This document shows positions 1-7,633 of a stretch of DNA of 11,470 nt, piece by piece. Each line of letters opens with the position of its first letter. The stretch's first letter is position 1. Below the pieces are notes generated by a model. The model did not search any database. It was not told the DNA's origin and saw only the letters and a list, made by a program, of their open reading frames with translations. The stretch covers positions 1 through 11,470 of the forward strand of contig JACDAZ010000182.1 of assembly GCA_013695175.1 (NCBI GenBank). Reading direction: 5' to 3'. The translations under genes and the position numbers were made by a program. Source of the DNA: Flavisolibacter sp. (GTDB lineage Bacteria; Bacteroidota; Bacteroidia; Chitinophagales; Chitinophagaceae).

Positions 1-3000
1 TACAATATCCTTCTGGCACATCAGGCGTAAAAATATAGATACCTGATTCCATATTATCAATTGCTGAAATGTTCCAGGTTCCGGTGATTCCATTTTCACT
101 TTCTATGGGTAGTAAAGGAACCTCGCCTCCTTCACATATTGTTAGATCTGAACCAAAACTAAACAGAGGATGAACATAAGGTTGAACCGTTATGGTCAGT
201 TGAAAATTACCATCTGCACAGGCACCTTCAGCAGGCGAAAAAGTATATACCCCTGATTCTATATTGCTGATCGTTGCAGGTGACCAAATTCCTTCAATTC
301 CATTATCAGATATGGAGGGAAGTGAGGGAACAATATCGCCTTCACAAATCATCATGGATGATTCAAATAAAAATTCAGGTGTTAAGTTTGCACGTACAGT
401 TATATCAAGAGTTGTTGACACAGCACATTGTCCGTCCCCGGGCGTAAAGGTGTAGGTACCACTGTTTTCATTATCAATAGCGGCAGGTGTCCAGCTACCG
501 GAAATTCCATTTTCTGAAGCCGACGGTAATGCAGGTACAGAAGCCCCGGAACAGATAATGAAAGCTGTACCAAATGTGAAAGCTGGTATAACAGGATTAT
601 TAATTCTTACTGCGAATAGGAAAGGTAAAGCACACTGTCCTGCATCTGGCGTAAACGTATACGTATCACTATTTTGGTTATCGACAATCGATGGAGCCCA
701 TGAACCGGTAATTCCGTTTGTTGATACATCAGGTAAAACAGGTACAGAGCCTTCCCTGCAAATTTCCATTTCGTTACCAAAATTAAATACCGGATTTATA
801 TTTTCTGCTATGGTAACAGTTAGTGCCCATCCCTGGCTGGTACATTGCCCTTCAGCAGGAGTAAACACATAATTACCACTTTGCTGATTGCTTATAGCAG
901 CAGGTGACCAGGAACCCTGTATACCATTATCAGAAGCAGAAGGTAAAGTGGGTACACTTACACCTGTACAAAACGAAAGAGATGTACCGATGGAAAATTC
1001 AGGCGTAACATTAGGATTAACAGTAATGGTAAAATCAACCGGAGAAGCACAAATGCCCGCTTCAGGTGTAAATGTGTAGGAAGCAGATTGCATATTATCT
1101 GCTATTGCCGGTGACCAGGTTCCGCTAATACCATTCATTGCTGCAGCCGGAAGCACGGGTACATCACCACCTTCGCAAATTACCAATGCGGTTCCAAATT
1201 CAAATACAGGTATAATTTTGTTTGTAACGGTTACGCTTAGGGTAAATTCTTCTGCGCATTGTCCTGCATCTGGTGTAAAAGTATATGTACCGGGTGCTGA
1301 ATTATTAATTATTTGTTGGCTCCATTGCCCTGTAATTCCATTTTGTGAAACTTCAGGCAATACAGGTACTGCATCTCCTTCACATATAGTTATACTATTA
1401 CTAAAGCTGAAGACTGGAACCTGAATTGATTGTACAATTACATTAAGAGTAAATGCTGTCGCACACTGATCATTTGAAGGTGTAAAAACATATTCTCCGG
1501 AAGCCTGGTTGCTTACCTGTGCTGGTGACCAGGTGCCATTAATACCATTTTGTGACGTAGAAGGCAAAGAAGGTACCGGTTGACCGGCACAGATTTCAAG
1601 GCTGCTTCCAAAATCAAATAAAGGAGTTATATTTTGTTGTACTGTGACATTGAGTGTAGTATTTGTAGCACACTGACCTTCATCAGGAGTGAAGGTGTAA
1701 GTGCCACTTAAATCATTATTTATAGTAGCGGGTGACCATGTTCCTGTTATGCTATTTAAAGATTGGTTAACCAATGCTGGAACCGGTTGTCCGGCGCAAA
1801 TGCTAAGTGTAGTGCCAAAAGAAAAAGCCGGATTTTCAAGTGGTGTAACTGTTACATTAAATACAAATGGTAAGGCACATTGTGCTTCAGACGGATTAAA
1901 CGTATAGCTACCCGAACTTTGAATATCCACAACGGCAGGATTCCAACTTCCTTCAATTCCATTTTCAGAAGTGTTTGGAAGATCAGGGACTATACCTCCC
2001 GAACAAATATTTAATGTGGTACCAAAAGAAAATGTAGGCTGCACATTAGGACTTACATCCACAGTTAATACGAAAGAGAGTGCACAAGGCTCTCCTGCAG
2101 GGGTAAAAGTATAAACACCGGAGGCTTGATTATCAATGGTCGAAGGATTCCAACTGCCATTAAGATCATTTAGAGAAGTTGGTGGCAGAGCAGGAACGGA
2201 TGCACCCTCACATATTTGAAGCGATGATCCGAAAGTAAATACGGGTGTAATATTAGGTCTTACGTTAACTGCAAATTGAGTTGACGTGGCACACTGCCCT
2301 TCATTGGGTGTAAATGTATATACCCCTGAATTTTGATTATCAACAATTGCCGGAGACCAAACACCTGTTATTGCATTTAGAGATGTATTGGGTAAAACAG
2401 GCACTGTACCTCCTTCACAAATAGTAAGAGAAGTGCCAAAACTGAATTCCGGAGTTACATTCTGTGTTATTACTATATTAATGGTTACCTGTCTGGCACA
2501 TTGATTTGCATTAGGCGTAAAAGTATATGCACCAGATGCCTGATCATTGATTATTCCCGGAGACCATGTTCCCGTAATACCATTATTGGAGGTAGAAGGA
2601 AGTGCAGATGGTTTACTGCCGGCGCAATAGGGACCAAATGAATTGAACCGGGGTGTTATAATATTATTGGAAAGTGTTAATCCGATACTCAATTCAGTTT
2701 CGCAATTATTGGCAGCTACAATAAAATCTGAGTAAAATCCGGCATTTAGTCCATTTATAACTACCTGTCCCGAACTATTAGCTGTGAGAGTTAATGGTCC
2801 CTGGCTAACATCATCATCCATATAACTAACTGAATAAACAGTGCCGGGAGACAGTCCATTAATAGTGATAAAACCTTCATTTCCGTTACATGTAGTTGGA
2901 TTAGCACTTGCTAATGTTGGTGACTGAATAAAAAAGCTTGCTTTAAAATTTTGGCCTGAGTTATTAACCAACACCGTCTCTTCACAACCGGAACCACCAG

Positions 3001-3544
3001 AACTGTTACCCTGGATTTCATAATACACTTCTAGTACATAATTTCCGGGAGCGTTATTAGTAAGATCCAGAGGTGACTGTGGAATGGTTTGTCCATCAGC
3101 AATTACCCTGCTCCACCTTTGATCACCCACTTGACAATCGGCTCCACCGGGATACTGTTGTGTACCGGCATTGCAATCTGCATTAAGTGGCAAAGTTATT
3201 ATTTGGAAAGCACCAGGACTTAGATTTGAAGAGTAAAGACGGTAATACATATTAACGCTGCACACATGTCCATCAACAAAATCTTTATATGTACGCACTT
3301 CACCTCCGCGAAAAATAAGCGAACCTGAATTTTGAGTAAAGGCTCCCAAATGAGATTCGAATTGATTCATTGGTTGTCCAATTAAATCATTGCCTGTGCC
3401 GGAAGTATTATAATAGCCATTGCTATTGCAAGTGGTGAGCCAGACGGCAGAGGATCTTGATCCAAAAGACTGGGCAGAAACATATAAATTTGAAACAAGG
3501 GTTAGGAGTAGCACAAAGGTGCAACACCGGAAATTGGTTTTCAT
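1..3544 (-). CDS. Giant secreted repeat protein, N-terminal part (partial, runs off left edge)
   Basis: The reading frame is open from ATG at 3544-3542 to the window edge, 1181 complete codons. Residues 1-25 form a signal peptide (basic start, hydrophobic FVLLLTLV core, VSAQ cleavage region). Residues about 27-210 are a domain with several cysteines (C39, C95, C124, C137, C187). Residues about 211-295 look Ig/fibronectin-like (GLSPGTVYSVSY, then NSSG and a second GL..G motif). From residue 296 there are thirteen repeats, mostly 69 residues, each with an IC(E/S/A)G motif, a VPxLP motif, a TWSP-like motif, a YTFTP motif and a GQCA motif. Such proteins in Bacteroidota usually end in a type IX secretion sorting domain, which would lie outside the window. 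I infer a cell-surface or exported adhesin/structural role; no enzymatic domain is visible. There is no Shine-Dalgarno sequence. The repeats are diverged, so the array is old rather than a recent expansion. Confidence 0.88.
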   Translation of the reverse strand, partial: MKTNFRCCTFVLLLTLVSNLYVSAQSFGSRSSAVWLTTCNSNGYYNTSGTGNDLIGQPMNQFESHLGAFTQNSGSLIFRGGEVRTYKDFVDGHVCSVNMYYRLYSSNLSPGAFQIITLPLNADCNAGTQQYPGGADCQVGDQRWSRVIADGQTIPQSPLDLTNNAPGNYVLEVYYEIQGNSSGGSGCEETVLVNNSGQNFKASFFIQSPTLASANPTTCNGNEGFITINGLSPGTVYSVSYMDDDVSQGPLTLTANSSGQVVINGLNAGFYSDFIVAANNCETELSIGLTLSNNIITPRFNSFGPYCAGSKPSALPSTSNNGITGTWSPGIINDQASGAYTFTPNANQCARQVTINIVITQNVTPEFSFGTSLTICEGGTVPVLPNTSLNAITGVWSPAIVDNQNSGVYTFTPNEGQCATSTQFAVNVRPNITPVFTFGSSLQICEGASVPALPPTSLNDLNGSWNPSTIDNQASGVYTFTPAGEPCALSFVLTVDVSPNVQPTFSFGTTLNICSGGIVPDLPNTSENGIEGSWNPAVVDIQSSGSYTFNPSEAQCALPFVFNVTVTPLENPAFSFGTTLSICAGQPVPALVNQSLNSITGTWSPATINNDLSGTYTFTPDEGQCATNTTLNVTVQQNITPLFDFGSSLEICAGQPVPSLPSTSQNGINGTWSPAQVSNQASGEYVFTPSNDQCATAFTLNVIVQSIQVPVFSFSNSITICEGDAVPVLPEVSQNGITGQWSQQIINNSAPGTYTFTPDAGQCAEEFTLSVTVTNKIIPVFEFGTALVICEGGDVPVLPAAAMNGISGTWSPAIADNMQSASYTFTPEAGICASPVDFTITVNPNVTPEFSIGTSLSFCTGVSVPTLPSASDNGIQGSWSPAAISNQQSGNYVFTPAEGQCTSQGWALTVTIAENINPVFNFGNEMEICREGSVPVLPDVSTNGITGSWAPSIVDNQNSDTYTFTPDAGQCALPFLFAVRINNPVIPAFTFGTAFIICSGASVPALPSASENGISGSWTPAAIDNENSGTYTFTPGDGQCAVSTTLDITVRANLTPEFLFESSMMICEGDIVPSLPSISDNGIEGIWSPATISNIESGVYTFSPAEGACADGNFQLTITVQPYVHPLFSFGSDLTICEGGEVPLLPIESENGITGTWNISAIDNMESGIYIFTPDVPEGYC
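2..2659 (-). repeat. Thirteen tandem 207-bp coding repeats (69-residue units)
   Basis: Unit starts, reading along the minus strand, fall at 2659, 2458, 2251, 2044 and 1837, then continue at about 207 bp to the edge. The first unit has 67 codons and lacks the usual FxFG start; the thirteenth is cut by the window edge. Each unit carries two cysteines about 40 residues apart (in IC and QC), suggesting one disulfide per domain in the exported protein (inference). Consensus features in order are a TPxFxFG start, IC.G, VP.LP, NGI.G, (T/S)W(S/N)P, SG.YTFTP, and a C-terminal hydrophobic strand. Similarity is clear in protein but patchy in DNA. Confidence 0.9.
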
Positions 3545-4081
3545 AGAATGGATTCAGTTAGTAGAAACCGAAGTTTCTTGGTTAATGCAAATTAAACTGC
3601 TGCTGCACTAAACTGAAACTTTTTATGTAAGTATCTTTTTAAATAAGTATTATTTCGTTATTGCAGTTCGTATTTTTCCTATTAATTATAGTCGTAATAA
3701 GTCGCAGCAGGTCTCAGTTTCCAGTAAATCAAATTTTAATTGAAATAAAAAATAATCAGAAATTTTATTTTTTTTCCGGAAATGACTCGTTAATGTTTTA
3801 GTTTTTCTCACATAACAGTAAAGTAAAAAAAACAGATAATTTAGGTATAAACCCTTATTTCGATAAGGCTTACTTTGATAAATTATACTGCTCTCACAAG
3901 TTGGTATTTGAAGAAAATACTTTCAATTCAGTTGAACGATTGTTCATAATCTTTATTTACCTGATTTTTATTGCATTTTACAACAATGCATCTCAAAAAT
4001 TTCATTGGCTTTTAATAATTAACGCCAAAAAAGGCAGAATTTATTATAAAATTTATTAAGTAATAATACAGGTGCACATAA
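3545..4081. other. AT-rich intergenic region with small inverted repeats, no gene seen
   Basis: These 537 bp separate two minus-strand genes and contain no convincing coding frame. Visible elements are a TTTCCGGAAA palindrome (3773-3782); a hairpin CCTTAT-TTCG-ATAAGG (3853-3868, UUCG loop on the plus strand); GTATTT/AAATAC arms (3904-3920); TTCAA/TTGAA (3924-3938); TGAAC/GTTCA (3934-3947); and TGCATT/AATGCA (3972-3990), which could help end the phosphoesterase transcript on the minus strand although no U-run follows. The repeat-protein promoter must lie here, but I see no clean TAnnTTTG box. Short hairpins are expected by chance in such AT-rich DNA, so only the clustering is notable. Confidence 0.4.
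3563..3578 (-). promoter_or_regulatory. UUCG-tetraloop hairpin in the leader of the repeat-protein gene
   Basis: On the minus strand the leader reads AGAAAC-TTCG-GTTTCT, a perfect 6-bp stem closed by C-G around UUCG, the classic extra-stable tetraloop. It ends 18 nt before the ATG at 3544. It could affect ribosome access or mRNA stability; the function is inferred. Confidence 0.45.
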
Positions 4082-4822
4082 CTAGAGTTCAAGTAAATAA
4101 AAAGGCAATTCAAAACCAGACCTGTTTAAAACAGGTGTTGATACATTATACACTTTCACACCATTAGGTGCTTCTCCTTCCAGTTTCCCCGCATGTGCAT
4201 GACCGTGAAAAGCAGCTCTTACATTTCTGCGTGCAAGTGGTTCTGCCAGCCTTGAACTTCCCAAAAATGGATAAATAACTTCCGGCTCCCCTTCTACTGT
4301 TGCCTGGATGGGTGAATAATGTAGTAAAACGATTTTATGTTCTATGCCCTCATGATCCTGGTCTATACGTGCCAGTGCCCTGTCAAGATGAAGAGCTTCG
4401 TCAACGGCCTCCTGTACATATGCTTTGTTGGCACCTTCACCAAACATAGATAGCATGTGCCTGTCAAAACCTCCACCAAATCCTTTTACACCAGCAAAGC
4501 CAACACCACCAATAACAATAGCCTCACCATCCAGAACATGCATACCTGCTTTTTGTAAAATACTTCTTATTAATTTATGCCTTCCTTTTTCATGATCATG
4601 ATTACCCAGCACACCCAGTACCGGTATGGTGCAGGCCTTTAATTCTTCTGCCAGTACTTCGGCTTCCGATTCGTCGCCCGTATCCGTTAAATCACCACAA
4701 ATACATAAAGCATCTGCAGTTTCCGAAGCCTGCCTGAAAAAATCAATCCATTTACCTTTGTCTGATTCTTTTACGTGTATATCTGCTATCGCAGCAATTT
4801 TTTTTACCTGTTTTTCTTCCAT
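4082..4822 (-). CDS. Calcineurin-like metallophosphoesterase
   Basis: A 246-residue cytoplasmic protein with the full set of metallophosphoesterase signatures: DIH (D14-H16), GDLTD (G43-D47), GNHDH (G73-H77, with N74 and H75), a lone metal-ligand histidine in LLHYSP (H168), and HGHAH (H206-H210). These residues bind the two catalytic metals, so the enzyme should be an active hydrolase of phosphate esters; the substrate cannot be read from sequence. There is no signal peptide or membrane segment. Length is normal for a single-domain member. The start at 4822 is supported by the metal-binding core beginning 13 residues in; the upstream AAAAAGATC is not a convincing ribosome site. It is divergent from isocitrate dehydrogenase and appears to be transcribed alone. 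Confidence 0.88.
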   Translation of the reverse strand: MEEKQVKKIAAIADIHVKESDKGKWIDFFRQASETADALCICGDLTDTGDESEAEVLAEELKACTIPVLGVLGNHDHEKGRHKLIRSILQKAGMHVLDGEAIVIGGVGFAGVKGFGGGFDRHMLSMFGEGANKAYVQEAVDEALHLDRALARIDQDHEGIEHKIVLLHYSPIQATVEGEPEVIYPFLGSSRLAEPLARRNVRAAFHGHAHAGKLEGEAPNGVKVYNVSTPVLNRSGFELPFYLLEL

Positions 4823-4853
4823 ATTGATCTTTTTCCGGTTTATTCCTTCCAGC

Positions 4854-4874
4854 CTTATAATATCAATCTATAAG
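4854..4874. promoter_or_regulatory. Inverted repeat CTTATA-N9-TATAAG upstream of the phosphoesterase
   Basis: Perfect 6-bp arms lie 32 bp upstream of the phosphoesterase start. They could be an operator or part of its promoter; no factor can be named. Confidence 0.25.
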
Positions 4875-4931
4875 AGTTGCAGCAGATACTACAATTTTAA
4901 TACCTGAACATTGATGTTGCAGAAAAAATAA

Positions 4932-4947
4932 ACCTGGTCCCCCAGGT
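4932..4947. promoter_or_regulatory. GC-rich inverted repeat ACCTGG-TCCC-CCAGGT
   Basis: A perfect 6-bp inverted repeat with a 4-base centre stands out in AT-rich surroundings between two divergent genes. It lies just upstream of a CATATTTG sequence (4950-4957) resembling a Bacteroidota -7 box for the plus strand, so it sits where a repressor or activator could act on isocitrate dehydrogenase. No U-run follows, so it is unlikely to be a terminator. Confidence 0.35.
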
Positions 4948-4952
4948 ATCAT

Positions 4953-4978
4953 ATTTGCAGCTAAAGTGGCTTGCAAAT
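4953..4978. promoter_or_regulatory. Inverted repeat ATTTGCA-N12-TGCAAAT
   Basis: Perfect 7-bp arms separated by 12 bp overlap the candidate -7 box CATATTTG at 4950-4957. The arrangement suits a dimeric regulator binding site, or a leader hairpin if transcription starts upstream. The function is inferred. Confidence 0.3.
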
Positions 4979-5094
4979 CATTAAAAATGAATAGCAATGG
5001 ACAAACAGCATTTCATTTTATTAAATAGTTCTTTTCTTTGGCGGAAATTTTAAAATAAGAACAGTAAAAACTAAGTAGAATAAAAAGAGAGAAA

Positions 5095-6108
5095 ATGAAT
5101 AAAAAAGTAACCCTGATTCATGGTGACGGAATAGGTCCTGAGATAGTAGAAGTGGTAAAAGAAATATTTGCTGCTGCCAATGCACCTGTAGAGTGGGAAA
5201 ACGAGAATGCAGGTCAAACAACTTTAGATGAAAAAGGTGAACTGATACCCCAAAGTTTGATCAGCTCACTTGAGAAAAATAAACTCGGACTAAAAGGACC
5301 CATTACCACACCTGTTGGTAAGGGTTTTAAAAGTGTGAACATTCAATTGCGCCAGCGTTTTGATCTTTATGCCAATGTACGCCCTGCAAAAAATATTGAA
5401 GGATTGGAAAGCAGGTTTTATAATGTTGATATAGTATTGTTCAGGGAAAATACAGAAGGTCTTTATTCAGGACTGGAATTTTATGATGAAAGACTGGGCA
5501 TTGCCGATTCTATCAGCAGGATAACCGATTTGGGTTGCGAAAGAATTGTAAAAGCAGCATTTGAATTTGCTGTAAAACATAACAGGAAAAAAATAACCCT
5601 GGTACATAAAGCAAACGTTTTAAAATTAGCAGGTGCTACCCTCCTCAAAGCCGGAAAAAAAATAGCTGTTGATTATCCCCAGATAGAAATGGATGATATT
5701 ATTATTGATAATGCATGTATGCAACTGGTGATACGTCCCGAACGTTTTGATGTACTGGTTACAACCAATCTTTTTGGAGATATTCTTTCAGACTTATGTG
5801 CAGGTTTGGTGGGTGGACTGGGAGTGGTACCCGGTGCTAATATTGGTGATGATGTAGCAATTTTTGAAGCAGTACACGGTACAGCACCCGATATTGCAGG
5901 GAAAGGGCTGGCAAATCCTACAGCTCTTTTAAAATCCGGCATCATGATGCTGAATTACATGAAAGAGAATGAAGTGGCAAATAGAATTGAAAATGCACTG
6001 CATACAGTATTAAAAGATAAGGAAAAACGTACCGGTGACCTGGGTGGCAAATCGAATACCAGCCAGTTCACCCAATATATAATTGAAGAAATGAAAGCAA
6101 ATAAATAA
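5095..6108 (+). CDS. NAD-dependent isocitrate dehydrogenase (IDH3-like)
   Basis: A 337-residue cytoplasmic member of the isocitrate/isopropylmalate dehydrogenase family, which converts isocitrate to 2-oxoglutarate and CO2 in the TCA cycle. Visible landmarks are the nucleotide-site start GDGIGPEI (10-17); the substrate loop [19 protein letters not shown] (79-97, with S80, N82, R86, R96); [10 protein letters not shown] (117-126, R117 and Y124); HKANVLK (171-177, catalytic Lys K172); metal aspartates D205, D229 and D233; and HGTAPDIAG (261-269). The Asp in that last motif matches NAD-using members, while NADP enzymes usually have Lys-Tyr there. The long match to eukaryotic IDH3 (for example [19 protein letters not shown]) favours isocitrate over isopropylmalate; homoisocitrate dehydrogenase is a less likely alternative. 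A purine-rich AAAAAGAGAGAAA run precedes the ATG. It is a single gene, convergent with the next. Confidence 0.87.
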   Translation: MNKKVTLIHGDGIGPEIVEVVKEIFAAANAPVEWENENAGQTTLDEKGELIPQSLISSLEKNKLGLKGPITTPVGKGFKSVNIQLRQRFDLYANVRPAKNIEGLESRFYNVDIVLFRENTEGLYSGLEFYDERLGIADSISRITDLGCERIVKAAFEFAVKHNRKKITLVHKANVLKLAGATLLKAGKKIAVDYPQIEMDDIIIDNACMQLVIRPERFDVLVTTNLFGDILSDLCAGLVGGLGVVPGANIGDDVAIFEAVHGTAPDIAGKGLANPTALLKSGIMMLNYMKENEVANRIENALHTVLKDKEKRTGDLGGKSNTSQFTQYIIEEMKANK

Positions 6109-6110
6109 TT

Positions 6111-6539
6111 CTATTTTCTAACAAGCTGTTGAAACTTTTTAAGTTCTGCTATTTCAGCAGCCGTTAAAGTTTCATTGTTATCAAATTTAGATTGCAGGAA
6201 CAACACTCGTTTATGTTGCGGGTATTTATTTAAGATCTCGGTGATCATTTCACCGGCAGCGGCATCTTTTTCATATAAAGGTTTGTTTTCGGGCAATTCC
6301 GACTTGAAGCGGTTGGGCATTTTTTTGATCAGCGCTTCCAGGGTAGCCAATTTTCCTGAAGACAAATCTTTTATTTCCGATGCTTTTCCATAAAGTCCCT
6401 GTAATTGTTTTTTACTCAGGCTGCCTCTTTGCAGGTATTGTTTGTAAAGGCTGATGATAAATGATGAAACAGGATATGCCATGATACATTCCTCCAAAAT
6501 CTCGTTTACAATATCCAGCTGGGGCTTATTCTTTTCCAT
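6111..6539 (-). CDS. Small helical protein of unknown function with internal duplication
   Basis: I do not recognise a named family. The 142-residue product appears helical, soluble and basic, with no signal peptide. It contains two similar halves: residues 13-53 (EIL, then AYP, a hydrophobic stretch, and GSLSKKQLQGLY) and residues 99-138 (EIL, KYP, a hydrophobic stretch, and ETLTAAEIAELKKF). The LS.(K/A).(Q/E)L..L element in each suggests a repeated helical hairpin. The gene lies 57 bp downstream of the MDR oxidoreductase on the same strand, so co-transcription is possible, but a good -7 box sits directly upstream. Its stop codon is two bases from that of isocitrate dehydrogenase. Function unknown. 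Confidence 0.72.
   Translation of the reverse strand: MEKNKPQLDIVNEILEECIMAYPVSSFIISLYKQYLQRGSLSKKQLQGLYGKASEIKDLSSGKLATLEALIKKMPNRFKSELPENKPLYEKDAAAGEMITEILNKYPQHKRVLFLQSKFDNNETLTAAEIAELKKFQQLVRK
6130..6174. terminator. Nested inverted repeat at the convergent gene junction
   Basis: Outer arms TGAAACTTT (6130-6138) and AAAGTTTCA (6166-6174) match perfectly over 9 bp and enclose a hairpin CTGCT-ATTTC-AGCAG (6146-6160) with nearly the same centre. It sits 22 bp past the isocitrate dehydrogenase stop, within the last codons of the opposing gene. It can fold on either strand and may mark the 3' ends of both transcripts, but there is no strong U-run, so intrinsic termination is uncertain. Confidence 0.35.
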
Positions 6540-6553
6540 TTTAATTAATCATT

Positions 6554-6561
6554 CAAATATA
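6554..6561 (-). promoter_or_regulatory. -7 box TATATTTG upstream of the small helical protein
   Basis: An exact match to the Bacteroidota -7 consensus TAnnTTTG on the minus strand, with 14 nt between it and the ATG at 6539. I see no clear TTG at the expected -33 position, so the call rests on the -7 box only. It would give the 142-residue gene its own transcript with a very short leader. Confidence 0.4.
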
Positions 6562-6596
6562 AACCTACGGACACTAATATATTCTCATTAATAGGC

Positions 6597-7559
6597 TCAC
6601 ACTGTAATTGCCACATTCCCTTTTTTGTGACCCAGTTCTACATACGCATGTGCCTCTGACATTTGCTCTAAAGAATATGTTTTATCAACGACTGCTTTAT
6701 ATTTTCCAGCTTCAACAAGATCTTTAATAAAAGAAATCTCTTCCTGTGTTTCTTTGCTTACTCCCATAATCAGTTTCTTGTTTTTAAATTTTGAGGTCCA
6801 AAGACCCTGTATCATTTCGGTAATTCCTGCTGCACTTAATATTAAAACTCCATTTTTAGCTAATGATTGTACACAATCAGAAACCGGAACTTTATTAACT
6901 GTTTCAAAAACTACATCATATGTTTTATCATTTTTTGTAAAATCTTCACTTTTATAATCTATTACATGGTCAGCTCCTAAAGATTTTACCAGAGCCAGGT
7001 TTTCAGTACTGCATATACCTGTAACTTGGGCACCAAAATGTTTTGCAAGTTGAATGGCAGCTGTTCCTACAGCACCGGAAGCGCCGATGATTAATACATT
7101 CTGGCCGGCTTTAATATCTGCTTTTCTAAAAAAATGCAATGCAGTTATTCCACCAAAAGGTATGGTTGCAGCTTGTTCATGTGAAATGTTTTCAGGTTTT
7201 AAATCCAAAACAGCATTATCGGGTAAACAGATGTATTCAGCATAGGCACCAAAACTGATTCCTGTACTTCCAAAGACAAGATCACCAACTTTAAACCTTG
7301 TTACATTTTTACCAACTGTTTCAATCAGACCAGACAACACGCCACCAAGTATTTGTTTTTTAGGTTTCGTTAATCCAAAAAATAATCTTACTGCAAAAGG
7401 ATCTGCTTTTCTTAAACGCCAGTCTGCTGAATTTACCGCTGTAGCAATTATTTTTATCAGAATTTCATTATCTCCCGGTACAGGCTTTTCTATTTCTTTT
7501 AATTGTAAAACTCCCGGTAAACCGTAATTGGTATAAACAATTGCTTTCATGATATGCAT
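6597..7559 (-). CDS. Zinc-free MDR oxidoreductase (quinone reductase-like), NADPH-binding
   Basis: A medium-chain dehydrogenase/reductase of the quinone oxidoreductase type, 320 residues from the outermost ATG. The family normally begins MKAIVYT, which is residue 4 here, so ATG at 7550-7548 is the likelier start (317 residues). The N-terminal GroES-like domain holds GGVLSGLIETVG (72-83) and a FKVGDLVFG stretch (89-97). The Rossmann domain has IIGASGAVGTAAIQLAKHFG (157-176) with the GxxGxxG nucleotide fingerprint. The end, GHKKGNVAITV, is typical. The structural-zinc cysteine cluster of zinc alcohol dehydrogenases is absent. Expected reaction: NAD(P)H-dependent reduction of a quinone or enone in the cytoplasm; the substrate is unknown. 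It is divergent from the DUF2130 gene across a region with operator-like repeats, consistent with induced expression (inference). Confidence 0.85.
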   Translation of the reverse strand: MHIMKAIVYTNYGLPGVLQLKEIEKPVPGDNEILIKIIATAVNSADWRLRKADPFAVRLFFGLTKPKKQILGGVLSGLIETVGKNVTRFKVGDLVFGSTGISFGAYAEYICLPDNAVLDLKPENISHEQAATIPFGGITALHFFRKADIKAGQNVLIIGASGAVGTAAIQLAKHFGAQVTGICSTENLALVKSLGADHVIDYKSEDFTKNDKTYDVVFETVNKVPVSDCVQSLAKNGVLILSAAGITEMIQGLWTSKFKNKKLIMGVSKETQEEISFIKDLVEAGKYKAVVDKTYSLEQMSEAHAYVELGHKKGNVAITV

Positions 7560-7578
7560 TATGATTATAAGTCTATTA

Positions 7579-7633
7579 GCAAACAGTTATGGCTTTACTC
7601 TTAAAAAGCTTATATAAGTTGTAAGCAGTTATG
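7579..7633. promoter_or_regulatory. Two 13-bp direct repeats 42 bp apart flanking a palindrome
   Basis: GCAAACAGTTATG (7579-7591) and GTAAGCAGTTATG (7621-7633) match at 11 of 13 positions and start exactly 42 bp apart, about four helical turns. Between them is the perfect 10-bp palindrome CTTATATAAG (7609-7618). They lie 20-75 bp upstream of the MDR oxidoreductase start, where a repressor or activator would bind. The regulator is unknown. Confidence 0.4.

Noticed and set aside
264..1907. Several short plus-strand open frames with similar sequences repeated about every 207 bp
   Set aside because: They are the antisense of the tandem coding repeats in the minus-strand giant protein, which has a signal peptide and a continuous frame.
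1..2660. Possible CRISPR or DNA-level satellite array because of regular periodicity
   Set aside because: The 207-bp unit is far too long, has no short identical repeat with unique spacers, and is conserved at the protein rather than DNA level.
3420..3611. Plus-strand open frame crossing the start of the repeat protein
   Set aside because: It overlaps the signal peptide and leader of the opposing gene and resembles no protein family I know.
4626..4907. Plus-strand open frame opposite the phosphoesterase
   Set aside because: It is a low-complexity Ser/Ile-rich shadow of the well-supported minus-strand enzyme.
4932..4947. Intrinsic terminator
   Set aside because: There is no T-run on either side, and it lies between divergent genes where no transcript should end.
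5021..5221. Minus-strand open frame over the start of isocitrate dehydrogenase
   Set aside because: It lies opposite a clear enzyme N-terminus with its nucleotide-binding motif and shows no family features.
5673..5945. Minus-strand open frame inside isocitrate dehydrogenase
   Set aside because: It is antisense to the conserved metal-binding and cofactor motifs; its Pro/Ser/Thr-rich content is a shadow signature.
6597..7559. Zinc-dependent alcohol dehydrogenase
   Set aside because: The catalytic and structural zinc cysteines are absent; the sequence fits the quinone-reductase branch.
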